DNA of 64,000 nt from Chitinophaga arvensicola (GCF_900110835.1 NZ_FOJG01000002.1:558001-622000), one strand, 5' to 3'. Numbered from the stretch's first letter, positions 1 to 8,076 are shown. Notes: generated by a model not told the origin, from the sequence alone. Translations and numbers: made by a program.

Positions 1-751
1 TTTTACCTCTTACCACTACTCTGCCTCGTCCGGTTTCAAAACCTTGTTTTACGCCTTCAAAACCATAAATCACACCTCCTGTCGGGAAGTCCGGCGCCTT
101 GATGTGTTTCACCAGGTCTTCAATAGAGATATCCTTGTTTTCGATATAGGCGATAGCACCATCCACCACTTCACTGAGGTTGTGGGGCATAATGTTGGTA
201 GCCATACCTACGGCGATACCGGAAGCACCATTAACGAGCAGATTGGGAATACGGGTAGGCAGTACCGTAGGTTCTTCGAGGGTATCATCGAAGTTGTTGG
301 TAAAGTCTACTGTTTCCTTTTCGATGTCTTCCAGCATGGCTTCTGCGATCTTCTGCAGTCTGATCTCGGTATAACGCATCGCTGCAGGCATGTCGCCATC
401 TACCGAACCAAAGTTACCCTGACCATCCACCATGGGATAGCGCATGCTCCAGGGCTGCGCCAGACGTACGATGGTGTCATAAATGGAGGCATCACCGTGC
501 GGGTGATATTTACCCATTACCTCACCCACAATACGCGCTGATTTCTTGTAGGCTTTGTTACTGTGATTACCCAGTTCATTCATTCCGAATAAAACACGGC
601 GGTGCACAGGTTTCAAACCATCTCTCACATCGGGCAAGGCGCGGCCTACGATCACGGACATAGAGTAATCTATGTAGGCCGTTTTCATTTGCTCCTCGAT
701 ATTTATCTGGACAATTCTCCCTTCCTGATGATTTTCCGTATGCTCTGTCAT
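1..751 (-). CDS. gyrA: DNA gyrase subunit A, N-terminal part (cut by the window edge)
   Basis: This is the ATP-dependent type II topoisomerase subunit that cuts and rejoins DNA while introducing negative supercoils. About 250 codons are present, from an ATG at 751 (reading MTEHTENHQEGRIVQINIEE) down to the left edge; the rest lies outside. The breakage-reunion domain is clear: SMSVIVGRALPDVRDGLKPV, VHRRVLFGM, KYHPHGDASIYDTIVRLAQP and AMRYTEIRL, which carries the active-site tyrosine. In the quinolone-resistance region the residue at the E. coli Ser83 position is alanine (codon at 488-490), with the Asp87 equivalent kept. A TATATTTG box lies about 45 bases upstream. The family call is certain. 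Confidence 0.97.
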   Translation of the reverse strand, partial: MTEHTENHQEGRIVQINIEEQMKTAYIDYSMSVIVGRALPDVRDGLKPVHRRVLFGMNELGNHSNKAYKKSARIVGEVMGKYHPHGDASIYDTIVRLAQPWSMRYPMVDGQGNFGSVDGDMPAAMRYTEIRLQKIAEAMLEDIEKETVDFTNNFDDTLEEPTVLPTRIPNLLVNGASGIAVGMATNIMPHNLSEVVDGAIAYIENKDISIEDLVKHIKAPDFPTGGVIYGFEGVKQGFETGRGRVVVRGK

Positions 752-1174
752 TTTGTGTGTTGATTTACAGTTTTTTCTGCTGAAAACAGATAAGGGCAAA
801 TATAGCCATTTCAGCCCTATTTCCGGCCTAAAAATCAAAGAATGTGAATAAAAAACGCCATAGGGATTAACGCTTATATTGCAATATCGATATATGATTG
901 ATTTAAACAATGAATGACAACCATTTATATGGCTTTTGTGTTATAGAGAAATAACCCTGATTTGAAGATATCCGCAATATGTTAACACTTTTTAATATAT
1001 TAGAATATAAATATTGGCAAAGTATTTGTTTCTAATAGACTGATAATCAATAGGTCGAATCGACGGAAAACATATATATAATAAGAATAAATCCGAATTG
1101 CTTTAAAAATTCGAACATTAGTATAAAAAGTGCTGTTATTCCCCTGATTCTTAATCATATTTCTAAAGAAGACT
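752..1174. other. AT-rich divergent intergenic region (gyrA / saccharopine dehydrogenase-like)
   Basis: This 423-base gap separates two divergent genes. Apart from the gyrA -7 box it is AT-rich, with runs of TATATATAATAA and short A/T palindromes near 1070-1130. A 71-codon minus-strand frame that begins inside the downstream gene does not look like a protein. No RNA gene or strong hairpin was seen. Confidence 0.5.
797..804 (-). promoter_or_regulatory. Bacteroidota -7 box (TATATTTG) of gyrA
   Basis: The minus strand reads TATATTTG, a perfect match to the Bacteroidota sigma-A -7 consensus TAnnTTTG, 45 bases upstream of the gyrA ATG. No clear -33 TTTG element was found at the usual spacing. The location makes it the likely gyrA promoter. 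Confidence 0.5.
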
Positions 1175-2497
1175 ATGAAGAACATACTGTTGTTTGGCGC
1201 CGGTAAATCGGCCACCAGTCTGATCGACTATCTGTTGGCAAATGCACCGAGACAAAAATGGCATATCACCGTCGCGGATCATGACCTTTCGCTCATCAAG
1301 TCCAAAACAGGAAAATCATATTATGCTACCCCCACTGCACTGGATATCAAAGACAGCGCAGCCAGACAAACCCTGATCCGGGAAACCGACCTCGTGATCT
1401 CTCTTCTCCCGGCTTCCCTTCATATCCTGGTGGCTAAAGACTGCCTGGAAGCAAAGAAAAACCTGCTGACAGCCTCCTACATCGATGAAGAAGTAAGAGC
1501 CTTGCAGGCAGATATCGAAAAAGCCGGTCTGCTCTTTATGTATGAAATGGGACTGGATCCCGGTATAGATCACATGTCGGCCATGAAACTGATTCATTCT
1601 ATTGAAAAGAAAGGCGGACAGATTTTCTCTTTTAAGTCTTACTGCGGCGGACTCATCTCTCCCGACAGCAATGATAATCCCTGGCAGTATAAAGTATCCT
1701 GGAATGCCCGTAACATCGTAATGGCGGGAGCTTCAGGCGCTACCTACAAGGAGAAAGGCAAAGTGAAGGAGCTTACCCATGAACAGCTGTTTGATCATAC
1801 CAAAACCATACAGGTGCCTGGTCTTGGCAAACTCGCCTTTTACCCCAACCGCGATTCGCTGGCCTACATGACCGCTTATAAACTGGAAGAACTGGCCACC
1901 TTTATGCGGGCTACACTCCGCTTTCCCGATTTCTGCGAAGGCTGGAATGCCCTGATTAAACTGGGCCTCACTGATGACGGGCACAAAATTGCAACCGATC
2001 ATCTCACCTATAGCAACTGGGCTACCCGCCTCATTCAGGACGGCACAGGCACGCCGGAGGAGAACATGGCGCAGTTCCTGGGGGTGAGCAGCAAATCGAA
2101 AGTGATCCGCCAGCTAAAATTCCTGGGGTTATTACAGACAGAAGTCATAAATTTAGGGGAGCAAACGAATGCGGGCATCCTTCAATTCCTGGTAGAACAC
2201 AAACTCAAAATGGAAGCTACCGATAAAGACATGATTGTAATGATGCACGAAATTGAGTTCGAACGCCGGAATATGGCAACCAGGATGCACAGTTATATGA
2301 TCGTGCAGGGTGAAGATAACATTCATACCGCCATGGCGAAAACAGTGGGCCTGCCGCTGGGCATCATGGCTAAAATGATACTCCAGGATAAGGTAACCCT
2401 GACAGGATTGCAAATACCGGTGATGCCGGAAATATATAACCCCGTTCTGAAAGAATTAGAAGAGTACGATATCAGATTTGAAGAAAGCTTTGAATAA
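1175..2497 (+). CDS. saccharopine dehydrogenase family protein
   Basis: The product is 440 aa, the usual length of bacterial saccharopine-dehydrogenase-like oxidoreductases. The N-terminus has a Rossmann nucleotide-binding motif (NILLFGAGKSATSLIDYL) and a DLVISLLPASLH segment; the middle has MYEMGLDPGIDHMSAMKLI and the family's conserved YCGGL and PW-YKVSWN stretches. In eukaryotes and some bacteria such enzymes interconvert saccharopine with lysine or glutamate derivatives using NAD(P); many bacterial members have untested substrates. It is a single-gene unit, with a long AT-rich leader and a strong terminator 56 bases after the stop. The fold call is firm; the exact reaction is inferred. 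Confidence 0.85.
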   Translation: MKNILLFGAGKSATSLIDYLLANAPRQKWHITVADHDLSLIKSKTGKSYYATPTALDIKDSAARQTLIRETDLVISLLPASLHILVAKDCLEAKKNLLTASYIDEEVRALQADIEKAGLLFMYEMGLDPGIDHMSAMKLIHSIEKKGGQIFSFKSYCGGLISPDSNDNPWQYKVSWNARNIVMAGASGATYKEKGKVKELTHEQLFDHTKTIQVPGLGKLAFYPNRDSLAYMTAYKLEELATFMRATLRFPDFCEGWNALIKLGLTDDGHKIATDHLTYSNWATRLIQDGTGTPEENMAQFLGVSSKSKVIRQLKFLGLLQTEVINLGEQTNAGILQFLVEHKLKMEATDKDMIVMMHEIEFERRNMATRMHSYMIVQGEDNIHTAMAKTVGLPLGIMAKMILQDKVTLTGLQIPVMPEIYNPVLKELEEYDIRFEESFE

Positions 2498-2553
2498 AGC
2501 CAAAGTCATTTTTTCCTATGATGGACTCTGATCGGGCACAAGGACTTGTGATA

Positions 2554-2578
2554 CCTCCCCTGAGTGGGGAGGTTTTTT
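2554..2578 (+). terminator. Rho-independent terminator
   Basis: A perfect 7-bp stem (CCTCCCC / GGGGAGG) with loop TGAGT is followed by six T. It ends the transcript of the 1175-2497 gene and lies just before the convergent sirtuin gene. Confidence 0.9.
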
Positions 2579-2582
2579 ATTT

Positions 2583-3263
2583 TCATAATAAGATGTTCAA
2601 AAGCTCCTGTACACCTTCAGTGGCGGGCTTTTCAATGATGTGCAGATTGTCTGCTGCCCCTACTTCCGGAATTTTACGATCGATAATAAATATGGGCACA
2701 TCCGGCCTTACATATTGCAACAGGCTTGCTGCGGGATATACCTGTAAAGACGTGCCGATCACCACAAACACATCTGCCTCCCAAACCTCCCGCGCGGCGG
2801 ATTCAATCATAGGCACCGCTTCGCCAAACCAAACAATGTGCGGACGCAGCTGTCCGCCGTCTTCTGCGAGGTCTCCCATCTTTATGTCACCGATGATATC
2901 GTAGATCTTTTCTTCATCATTTACACTGCGCATTTTGAAAATTTCACCATGCAGATGCAATACCCGGGAAGATCCTCCCCTTTCATGGAGGTCATCGATG
3001 TTCTGGGTAATAATGCGCACATCATATTTTTCCTCCAGCTTTGCCAGACCAAAGTGCGCGGCGTTAGGTAACGCCGCTTTCACATCCTGTCTGCGGCCAT
3101 TGTAAAAATCCTGTACCAGCGAAGGATTCTTCTGCCAGCCTTGTGGCGACGCCACTTCGTATACATCGTAGCCTTCCCAGAGACCATCTGTATCTCTGAA
3201 AGTCCGGAGACCACTTTCTGCGCTGATGCCTGCTCCGGTCAGCACCACCAATCTTGGTTTCAT
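2583..3263 (-). CDS. Sir2-family NAD-dependent protein deacylase lacking the zinc cysteines
   Basis: The 226-aa product is a sirtuin that removes acyl groups from lysine using NAD. Seen in the sequence: the NAD-binding GAGISAESG (residues 10-18), TFRDTDGLW, TQNIDDLH (86-93), the catalytic His105 in LHLHG, and GTSLQVYPAASLL. Tyr54 and Arg57 form a Y-x-x-R motif like the one that binds acidic acyl groups (succinyl, malonyl) in SIRT5 and CobB. The protein has no cysteine at all, so the four-cysteine zinc site of classical sirtuins is missing; the stretch after LHG is reduced to an acidic helix-like segment. It starts 10 bases after the DUF4349 lipoprotein stop and is probably co-transcribed with it. 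Desuccinylase preference is inference. Confidence 0.9.
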   Translation of the reverse strand: MKPRLVVLTGAGISAESGLRTFRDTDGLWEGYDVYEVASPQGWQKNPSLVQDFYNGRRQDVKAALPNAAHFGLAKLEEKYDVRIITQNIDDLHERGGSSRVLHLHGEIFKMRSVNDEEKIYDIIGDIKMGDLAEDGGQLRPHIVWFGEAVPMIESAAREVWEADVFVVIGTSLQVYPAASLLQYVRPDVPIFIIDRKIPEVGAADNLHIIEKPATEGVQELLNILL

Positions 3264-3273
3264 GATAATTCGT

Positions 3274-4155
3274 TTATGGGTTTACGTTAGTTGGGGCTTT
3301 ACGGAGTTTACGTCTCCGTATTACTCTTTTTATAAAAATAAAGAGAAATACCATACCAACCATCAAAGGCCATCCACTTAGTATACCTATTGCAAAAGAT
3401 AAAAGACCATTCCAGCCATCTGCAAACGCGAACCAGGAGCGCTGAAAGAAACCTGGTGATTGTGGATCGGTATTGGCAAACTGCTGATAATATTCCAGGT
3501 TAATGGTACTATAGGCCACATGATGATCCATATACTGAAGGCGGCCTTTGGCGGATTCAATTTCTTCACGGATACTTTTTAACTGTGCTTCCACTTCCAG
3601 TATTTCCTTTACATTTCTTGCCTGCTGCAATATCTGCACATAGCGCTGTTCTACAGCCAGGCGGGCCTTCATGCGGGCATCCAGATCGATGTATGCATCC
3701 GTGACATCTGTAGAGGTGCTGCTTTTCTCATCTACCCGGGAAGACCCACCGGTAAGGCTTTCCATACATTGTTCAAAAGCGGCGGAAGGTATTTTGACCA
3801 CCATCTGGTTTTGCCAGCGCAGCCTTGTGTTTTCTTCCTTTTCACTGGCCAGGTATCCTCCATATTTTTTAACGGTATCGGTTATACGTTTTTTGGCATT
3901 TTCAAAGTCATTGGTTTCAAAACGCAGTATGCCTTCTTTAATAATTTTCTGGGAGATGGGTAACGCGGCGGTGTTGTCAGACGCTTCGCTTCCCGGGTCG
4001 GATGCCACCTCTTTTTCCAAAGCCGCAGGGGCAGCTTTTTCATCCTCCGGCAATACCAGCTGTTGCGCTATGGGGGCTGATGTGCCGTTATGCCGGCTGC
4101 ACGCTGTGAGCAGGAAAGCGGTTGCACATAAAGTAAAGAGAAATGTATGCTTCAT
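3274..4155 (-). CDS. DUF4349-domain lipoprotein
   Basis: The 293-aa product has a lipoprotein signal with LTAC (lipid-attached Cys19), so it should be anchored in a membrane facing the periplasm. Residues about 65-260 match DUF4349: KIIKEGILRFETNDFENAKK, then a long charged helical stretch (about 165-205, ARNVKEILEVEAQLKSIREE) likely to be a coiled coil, and YSTINLEYYQ. A transmembrane helix follows near 250-273 (GLLSFAIGIL...MVGMVFLFIFI) with a basic tail. DUF4349 has no assigned biochemical role; some members are proposed stress or signalling proteins. It is the first gene of a pair with the sirtuin. Confidence 0.85.
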   Translation of the reverse strand: MKHTFLFTLCATAFLLTACSRHNGTSAPIAQQLVLPEDEKAAPAALEKEVASDPGSEASDNTAALPISQKIIKEGILRFETNDFENAKKRITDTVKKYGGYLASEKEENTRLRWQNQMVVKIPSAAFEQCMESLTGGSSRVDEKSSTSTDVTDAYIDLDARMKARLAVEQRYVQILQQARNVKEILEVEAQLKSIREEIESAKGRLQYMDHHVAYSTINLEYYQQFANTDPQSPGFFQRSWFAFADGWNGLLSFAIGILSGWPLMVGMVFLFIFIKRVIRRRKLRKAPTNVNP

Positions 4156-4206
4156 GGGTTCATATTTTCCTGATGATGAATGAAACCCGGTAATTCCATA
4201 AACGAC

Positions 4207-4238
4207 GAAGGTTATCTTCCATCAGAAAGATAACCTTC
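4207..4238. repeat. 12-bp inverted repeat between the EVE gene and DUF4349
   Basis: GAAGGTTATCTT (4207-4218) and AAGATAACCTTC (4227-4238) form a perfect 12-bp stem with an 8-base loop. It lies just downstream of the EVE gene on the minus strand. Neither side has a run of T, so it may be a weak or Rho-assisted terminator, or an mRNA 3'-end stabiliser. Confidence 0.6.
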
Positions 4239-4265
4239 ACCTTATACAATATCTCTGTAAAAAAC

Positions 4266-4679
4266 TTACTTCTTCATGCCGCCCATTTCCATAATAGCTT
4301 CAAACTCTTCTGGTTTTACATCACAAACAGATAAGCGTCCCTGACGGATCAGCGAGAGATTTGCCAATCGCTTTTCAGCTTTCATCTGTGCAAGGGTGAC
4401 ATGTTGTTTGAAGGCCTTAAGTGGTTTCAGATCTACCACTACCCAGTTTGGATCGGGCGTGGTGGGATCCTGGTAAGCTTCTTTGGCAACGGTGGCCAGG
4501 CCTACTATTTCCATGCCTTCATTGCTGTGATAGAACAATACCTGGTCGCCTTTCTTCATGCCTCTCAGGTTATTGCGTGCCTGGTAATTACGCACCCCAT
4601 CCCAGAAGGTCACTTTATCTTTTACAAACTGTTCCCAGGAATATTTAAATGGTTCAGACTTCACCAGCCAGTAATTCAT
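4266..4679 (-). CDS. EVE domain-containing protein
   Basis: The 137-aa protein is a single EVE domain, a PUA-like fold that in related proteins binds modified bases in RNA or DNA. It begins MNYWLVKSEPFKYSWEQF and contains TFWDGVRNYQARNNLR, KKGDQVLFYHS and GIATVAK-like VGLATVAKEAYQDP, all hallmarks of the family. The length is typical for stand-alone members. The physiological ligand is not known. It follows the LutA-like gene on the same strand after 36 bases and may share its transcript. Confidence 0.92.
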   Translation of the reverse strand: MNYWLVKSEPFKYSWEQFVKDKVTFWDGVRNYQARNNLRGMKKGDQVLFYHSNEGMEIVGLATVAKEAYQDPTTPDPNWVVVDLKPLKAFKQHVTLAQMKAEKRLANLSLIRQGRLSVCDVKPEEFEAIMEMGGMKK

Positions 4680-4715
4680 ATTGCATTCAATTTTTGTAGT
4701 CAGAGGGTAGACGGA

Positions 4716-5435
4716 CTACCAGCCACTGGCCAGTACATCCGCGATGTGCATCACTTTGATATTGGTACCATGTTTACGGATATAGCCATCGAGGTGCATG
4801 AGGCAGGAAAGGTCGGTGGAGATGAGATACTCTGCGCCGGCGTTTACAGCGTTGTTTACTTTCTGTTCGCCCATTCCCATGGAAATGGGTTCAAACTTTA
4901 CGGAGAAAGTACCGCCAAAACCGCAGCATACTTCACAATCGTTCATCTCTTTCAGTTCCAGTCCTTTTACCTTTTCCAGCAATTTTCGTGGTCCTTCCTT
5001 GATGTGGCATTCCCGCAGGGCGCCGCATGCGTCATGATAAGTAGCCACGCCATTGAGGGTAGCGCCAAGATCTGTTACATGTAAAACATCGGTGAGAAAT
5101 TCGGTAAATTCGTAGAGATTTTTCTTCAACAATTTCACATCGTTGTGTGCTGCAGAATTGTCAAACAATTTACCATAATAGTTCCGGACAAAACCTGTAC
5201 AGGAACCACTTGGAGCAACAATGTAATCGAAGGTTTTGAAGTCCTTCACAAACTTGGTGGCCACAGTACGGCATTCGTCCTGATAACCGGCATTGTAGGC
5301 CGGCTGGCCGCAGCAGGTCTGTTCCGTGTTATACATCACATTACAACCCAGTTTTTCGAGTACTTTCACCATATTAAAGGCGGTTTCCGGAAACAGCTGG
5401 TCTACAAAACAAGGTATAAATAACTGTACGTTCAT
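4716..5435 (-). CDS. (Fe-S)-binding CCG-domain protein, LutA/YkgE-like
   Basis: The 239-aa product has two cysteine-rich CCG domains: QTCCGQPAYNAGY near residue 40 and CEVCCGFGGTFSVKF near 165, plus CGALRECHI. Such domains bind iron-sulfur clusters; the closest characterised relatives are LutA of the L-lactate oxidation complex LutABC and YkgE, and related subunits occur in glycolate oxidase and heterodisulfide reductase. LutB and LutC partners are not next to it, so a lactate role is inferred. The ATG at 5435 (MNVQLFIPCFVDQLFPETAF) is chosen because the family starts there; a longer frame upstream would run into ribH. The last bases of a repeat sit just before the start. Confidence 0.88.
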   Translation of the reverse strand: MNVQLFIPCFVDQLFPETAFNMVKVLEKLGCNVMYNTEQTCCGQPAYNAGYQDECRTVATKFVKDFKTFDYIVAPSGSCTGFVRNYYGKLFDNSAAHNDVKLLKKNLYEFTEFLTDVLHVTDLGATLNGVATYHDACGALRECHIKEGPRKLLEKVKGLELKEMNDCEVCCGFGGTFSVKFEPISMGMGEQKVNNAVNAGAEYLISTDLSCLMHLDGYIRKHGTNIKVMHIADVLASGW

Positions 5436-5437
5436 CT

Positions 5438-5466
5438 CTATAGCTTTTAGCGCTTCGCAGTTAGCT
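5438..5466. repeat. Intergenic repeat copy A (CTATAGCTTTTAGC...AGTTAGCT)
   Basis: This 29-base stretch matches 5966-5994 at 25 of 29 positions. It fills the gap between ribH and the LutA-like gene and its end overlaps the ribH stop codon. Both copies lie 2-4 bases upstream of a start codon on the minus strand. Confidence 0.65.
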
Positions 5467-5961
5467 CTTCGCCAACTGTCTTTGCAGTGCAATCATCTTC
5501 AGGGCGGTGATGGCAGCTTCTTCTCCTTTGTGGCCGTGGGCCCCGCCGAGTCTGTCCAGCGCCTGTTGTTCGTTATCTACCGTCAGAATTCCAAATATAA
5601 CAGGAACGGGTAACTGAAGGTTCAGTTGAAGGATACCTTCTGTTACGGCTTTACACACATAATCAAAATGTGGGGTTTCGCCACGGATCACGCAACCGAA
5701 AGCAATAATAGCGCCAGGCTGTTTGCCGGTGCCTTTGGTGGCTTCCCAATATTGTTTACAGGCGTAAGGTAATTCGAATGCACCGGGTACCAGTATTCTT
5801 TCTGACCGGTTTACATGATACTGTGTGAGGGCTTTTTCGCAGCCGGCTACCAGTTCATTCACGATGGCATCATTCCATTCGGTATATACCATAACAACAC
5901 TGGCATCCTCCAGGTTGAGAATGCCAGCGTCATTTAATAAGCTCTTATTGTGCTCGGACAT
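5461..5961 (-). CDS. ribH: 6,7-dimethyl-8-ribityllumazine synthase
   Basis: This enzyme condenses 5-amino-6-ribitylaminouracil with 3,4-dihydroxybutanone phosphate to give the riboflavin precursor lumazine, usually in an icosahedral or pentameric shell. The 166-aa product has the family's VVYTEWN-like start (VMVYTEWNDAIVNELVAG), VPGAFELPYACK, IAFGCVIRGETPHFDYVC, PVIFGILTVDNEQQALDRL and the GHKGEEAA segment with the catalytic histidine region. Length is normal. It lies 66 bases downstream of the TPR gene on the same strand, a pairing that is common in this phylum. Confidence 0.97.
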   Translation of the reverse strand: MSEHNKSLLNDAGILNLEDASVVMVYTEWNDAIVNELVAGCEKALTQYHVNRSERILVPGAFELPYACKQYWEATKGTGKQPGAIIAFGCVIRGETPHFDYVCKAVTEGILQLNLQLPVPVIFGILTVDNEQQALDRLGGAHGHKGEEAAITALKMIALQRQLAKS

Positions 5962-5965
5962 ATTT

Positions 5966-5994
5966 CTATAGCTTTTGGCATTTAGCAGTTAGCT
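5966..5994. repeat. Intergenic repeat copy B
   Basis: This is the second copy of the 29-base element found at 5438-5466 (25 of 29 identical). It is located just upstream of the ribH ATG and runs into the left arm of the hairpin at 5983-6023. Confidence 0.65.
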
Positions 5995-6023
5995 GTCAGC
6001 TAAGTACCAACAGCTAACTGCTA
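5983..6023. repeat. 14-bp perfect inverted repeat between the TPR gene and ribH
   Basis: TAGCAGTTAGCTGT (5983-5996) pairs with ACAGCTAACTGCTA (6010-6023) around a 13-base loop that itself contains CAGCTAAG. No T-run follows on either strand, so it is more likely a mobile or structural intergenic repeat, or an RNA-processing hairpin, than a simple terminator. Confidence 0.75.
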
Positions 6024-6027
6024 TATA

Positions 6028-6726
6028 CTAGTTCTTTACATCACCCAGTCTTGCCAGGTATTTGTCCATTTCACGACCTTCGTTCGTGGTAGGAAACTTC
6101 TCTTTAATTTCTTTGTAGATAACGATGGCATCCTGTGCTTTACCTGCTTTTTCCAGGGCCTGGCCGGCGCGGAACAGGTAAACGGGGGCAGTCAGTTCGT
6201 TATCGTTATAGTGACCAGCTTTTTTGTAAGATTCGATACCTTCTTCGGTTTTGTTCAGTTCCATGTAAGCGTCGCCGATCAGACCATAAGCAGTAGGTTG
6301 CAGCAGCAGATCACTGGAGCTGAAGGATTTCAGCATGTCGATACCTTTCTGGTAATCGCCCAGGCGGATGTAGCAAACGCCTGCGCTGTATTTAGCGAGG
6401 TTACCGGCTTTAGTGCTGCCGTATTTATCTGCTACCTGTAAGAAACCATAATTATTACCGTCGCCGTTCAGTGCCAGTTTGAATGAATCTACAGCAAAGT
6501 AGTTTTGTGCGTGAAACACCATTTCCTGTGCTTTGTTTTCATTCGGCTGTTTTACCAAACGGGTATAGGCGAAGAAACCGCCTACCACTACTACTACAGC
6601 AATAACTGCTATAGAAATAACGTTTTTGTTTTTATAGAAGAAATCTTCTGCCTTGTGCATGGATGTCTCCAGGTCAAAATCTTTTGTAGGTTGAGGCACG
6701 GTGGCTTTATCTTTAGTTTCTGCCAT
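6028..6726 (-). CDS. tetratricopeptide-repeat protein with N-terminal membrane anchor
   Basis: The 232-aa product has a charged 37-residue N-terminus, one transmembrane helix (about 38-54, ISIAVIAVVVVVGGFFAYTR), and a periplasmic part built from TPR-like helical pairs: YSAGVCYIRLGDYQKGIDML, AYGLIGDAYMELNKTEEGIE, YLFRAGQALEKAGKAQDAIV. The layout resembles YfgM-type proteins that hold partners at the membrane, but no specific function can be assigned. It is followed by ribH and preceded by pdhA on the same strand; the gap to pdhA holds a 13-bp inverted repeat. Confidence 0.85.
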   Translation of the reverse strand: MAETKDKATVPQPTKDFDLETSMHKAEDFFYKNKNVISIAVIAVVVVVGGFFAYTRLVKQPNENKAQEMVFHAQNYFAVDSFKLALNGDGNNYGFLQVADKYGSTKAGNLAKYSAGVCYIRLGDYQKGIDMLKSFSSSDLLLQPTAYGLIGDAYMELNKTEEGIESYKKAGHYNDNELTAPVYLFRAGQALEKAGKAQDAIVIYKEIKEKFPTTNEGREMDKYLARLGDVKN

Positions 6727-6791
6727 TGTAAGGTGTAATTGTGATTACTTGGTTATTAAATAGGTATTAAAGCTACTCTGGGATTTCAGCT

Positions 6792-6837
6792 TTTAGCCTT
6801 TAGTACCTGCAATTGGATGCATGCACTAAAGGCTAAA
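6792..6837. repeat. 13-bp perfect inverted repeat between pdhA and the TPR gene
   Basis: TTTAGCCTTTAGT (6792-6804) pairs with ACTAAAGGCTAAA (6825-6837). The left side, AGCTTTTAGCCTTTAG, shares its core with repeat copies A and B at 5438 and 5966. It lies between the pdhA stop and the TPR start and may end or process the pdhA transcript. Confidence 0.7.
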
Positions 6838-6855
6838 TACTAAAAACTTACTGCT

Positions 6856-7848
6856 TTAGTCAACGATGAATGGATAATCTTCCTGAATGTAAACATCCTT
6901 CAGTAATTCATCATCGCTTGGCCATGGAGATTCTTCTGCAAAAGTTACGCACTCTTCAACTTCCACTTTCACGCGTTCGTTGATCGCTTCAATTTCAGCT
7001 TCAGTAGCCCATTTATTTTTCTGAATAACTCTCAGTACTTCGTTGATCGGATCTTTCTCCTTGTACTCTTCAAGTTCTTCTTTAGTACGGTATTTAGCGG
7101 GATCACTCATGGAGTGACCACGGTAACGGTAAGTTTTGATTTCCAACAAGGTTGGACCACCTTTTTCGCGGCCACGTTTTACGGCTCTTTCGATACCATC
7201 GTGAACGGCTTCACAGCTCATACCATCGATAGAATCGGCAGGCATTTCGTAGGCGTCCGCTAACTTATAGATATCCAATACGTTGGAGGTACGTTCTACG
7301 GAAGTACCCATGGCGTACATGTTATTTTCACAAATGAAAATTACCGGGAGTTTCCAGGTCATCGCCATGTTAAAGGTTTCATGCAACATACCCTGACGGG
7401 CAGCACCATCGCCAAAGAAACACAACACTACGTTGTCTGTTCCTTTGTATTGCTCTGCAAGCGCCAGTCCGGCACCTGTACCTATCTGAGCTCCAACAAT
7501 ACCATGGCCGCCAAAGAACCCATGCTCCTTGGAGAAAAAGTGCATACTGCCTCCCTTTCCTTTCGAACAACCGGTTGCTTTACCATACAGTTCAGCCATA
7601 CAAGCTTTAGCGGAAATTCCTTTTGCGATTGCCAGCGCATGATCACGGTACGCAGTGATGAATTTATCCTCCGGCTTGGTAGCTGTCATCGCACCAGCAG
7701 CAATTGCTTCCTGTCCTATGTACAAATGACAAAAGCCACGGATTTTTTGCATCCCGTACAATTGGCCTGTCTTTTCTTCAAAGCGGCGCAGCAAAAGCAT
7801 CAATTCATACCAGTACAGATATGTCTCTTTGGTGAATTTCGTCTTCAC
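6856..7848 (-). CDS. pdhA: pyruvate dehydrogenase E1 component, alpha subunit
   Basis: The product is the thiamine-diphosphate-binding alpha subunit of the E1 enzyme that decarboxylates pyruvate in the pyruvate dehydrogenase complex. It shows the TPP/Mg motif from GDGAARQGMLHET to FICENN, RDHALAIAKG, GKGGSMHFFS and YRYRGHSMSDPAKYRT with the phosphorylation-loop equivalents. The frame is open from a TTG at 7887, but that TTG is inside a TATATTTG promoter box, so it cannot start translation. I choose GTG at 7848 (MKTKFTKETYLYWYELM), which fits the family's usual N-terminus; GTG at 7866 is the alternative. The beta subunit and E2 are not in the window. Confidence 0.93.
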   Translation of the reverse strand: MKTKFTKETYLYWYELMLLLRRFEEKTGQLYGMQKIRGFCHLYIGQEAIAAGAMTATKPEDKFITAYRDHALAIAKGISAKACMAELYGKATGCSKGKGGSMHFFSKEHGFFGGHGIVGAQIGTGAGLALAEQYKGTDNVVLCFFGDGAARQGMLHETFNMAMTWKLPVIFICENNMYAMGTSVERTSNVLDIYKLADAYEMPADSIDGMSCEAVHDGIERAVKRGREKGGPTLLEIKTYRYRGHSMSDPAKYRTKEELEEYKEKDPINEVLRVIQKNKWATEAEIEAINERVKVEVEECVTFAEESPWPSDDELLKDVYIQEDYPFIVD

Positions 7849-7884
7849 GTCTGTTTTAGTTTGCACTCTTTCTAAATTTGTTCG

Positions 7885-7892
7885 CAAATATA
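7885..7892 (-). promoter_or_regulatory. -7 box (TATATTTG) of pdhA
   Basis: The minus strand reads TATATTTG about 36 bases upstream of the chosen GTG start. It overlaps the in-frame TTG at 7887, which argues against that codon as the start. Confidence 0.55.
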
Positions 7893-8076
7893 ACAGGAAA
7901 ATCCTAAAATATAAATATGAATTCTAATTCCCATTAAATTATGCAAATTCATCAATTTCAAACAGTTTTGCATTTATTTGCACGGGAATCCCGGGGAAGT
8001 TCCCATTAGTGCGGTTTTTTATCAGTTATACAATTGAGATTTTTCGCATATTATTATTTACGAATAATTTTTTTCT

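Noticed and set aside
44..541. 165-codon plus-strand frame at the left edge
   Set aside because: It is antisense to gyrA, whose reading frame and motifs are unmistakable.
1000..1215. 71-codon minus-strand frame in the gyrA/saccharopine gap
   Set aside because: It starts inside the neighbouring gene, is dominated by Ile/Phe/Tyr from AT-rich DNA and has no motif or ribosome-binding context.
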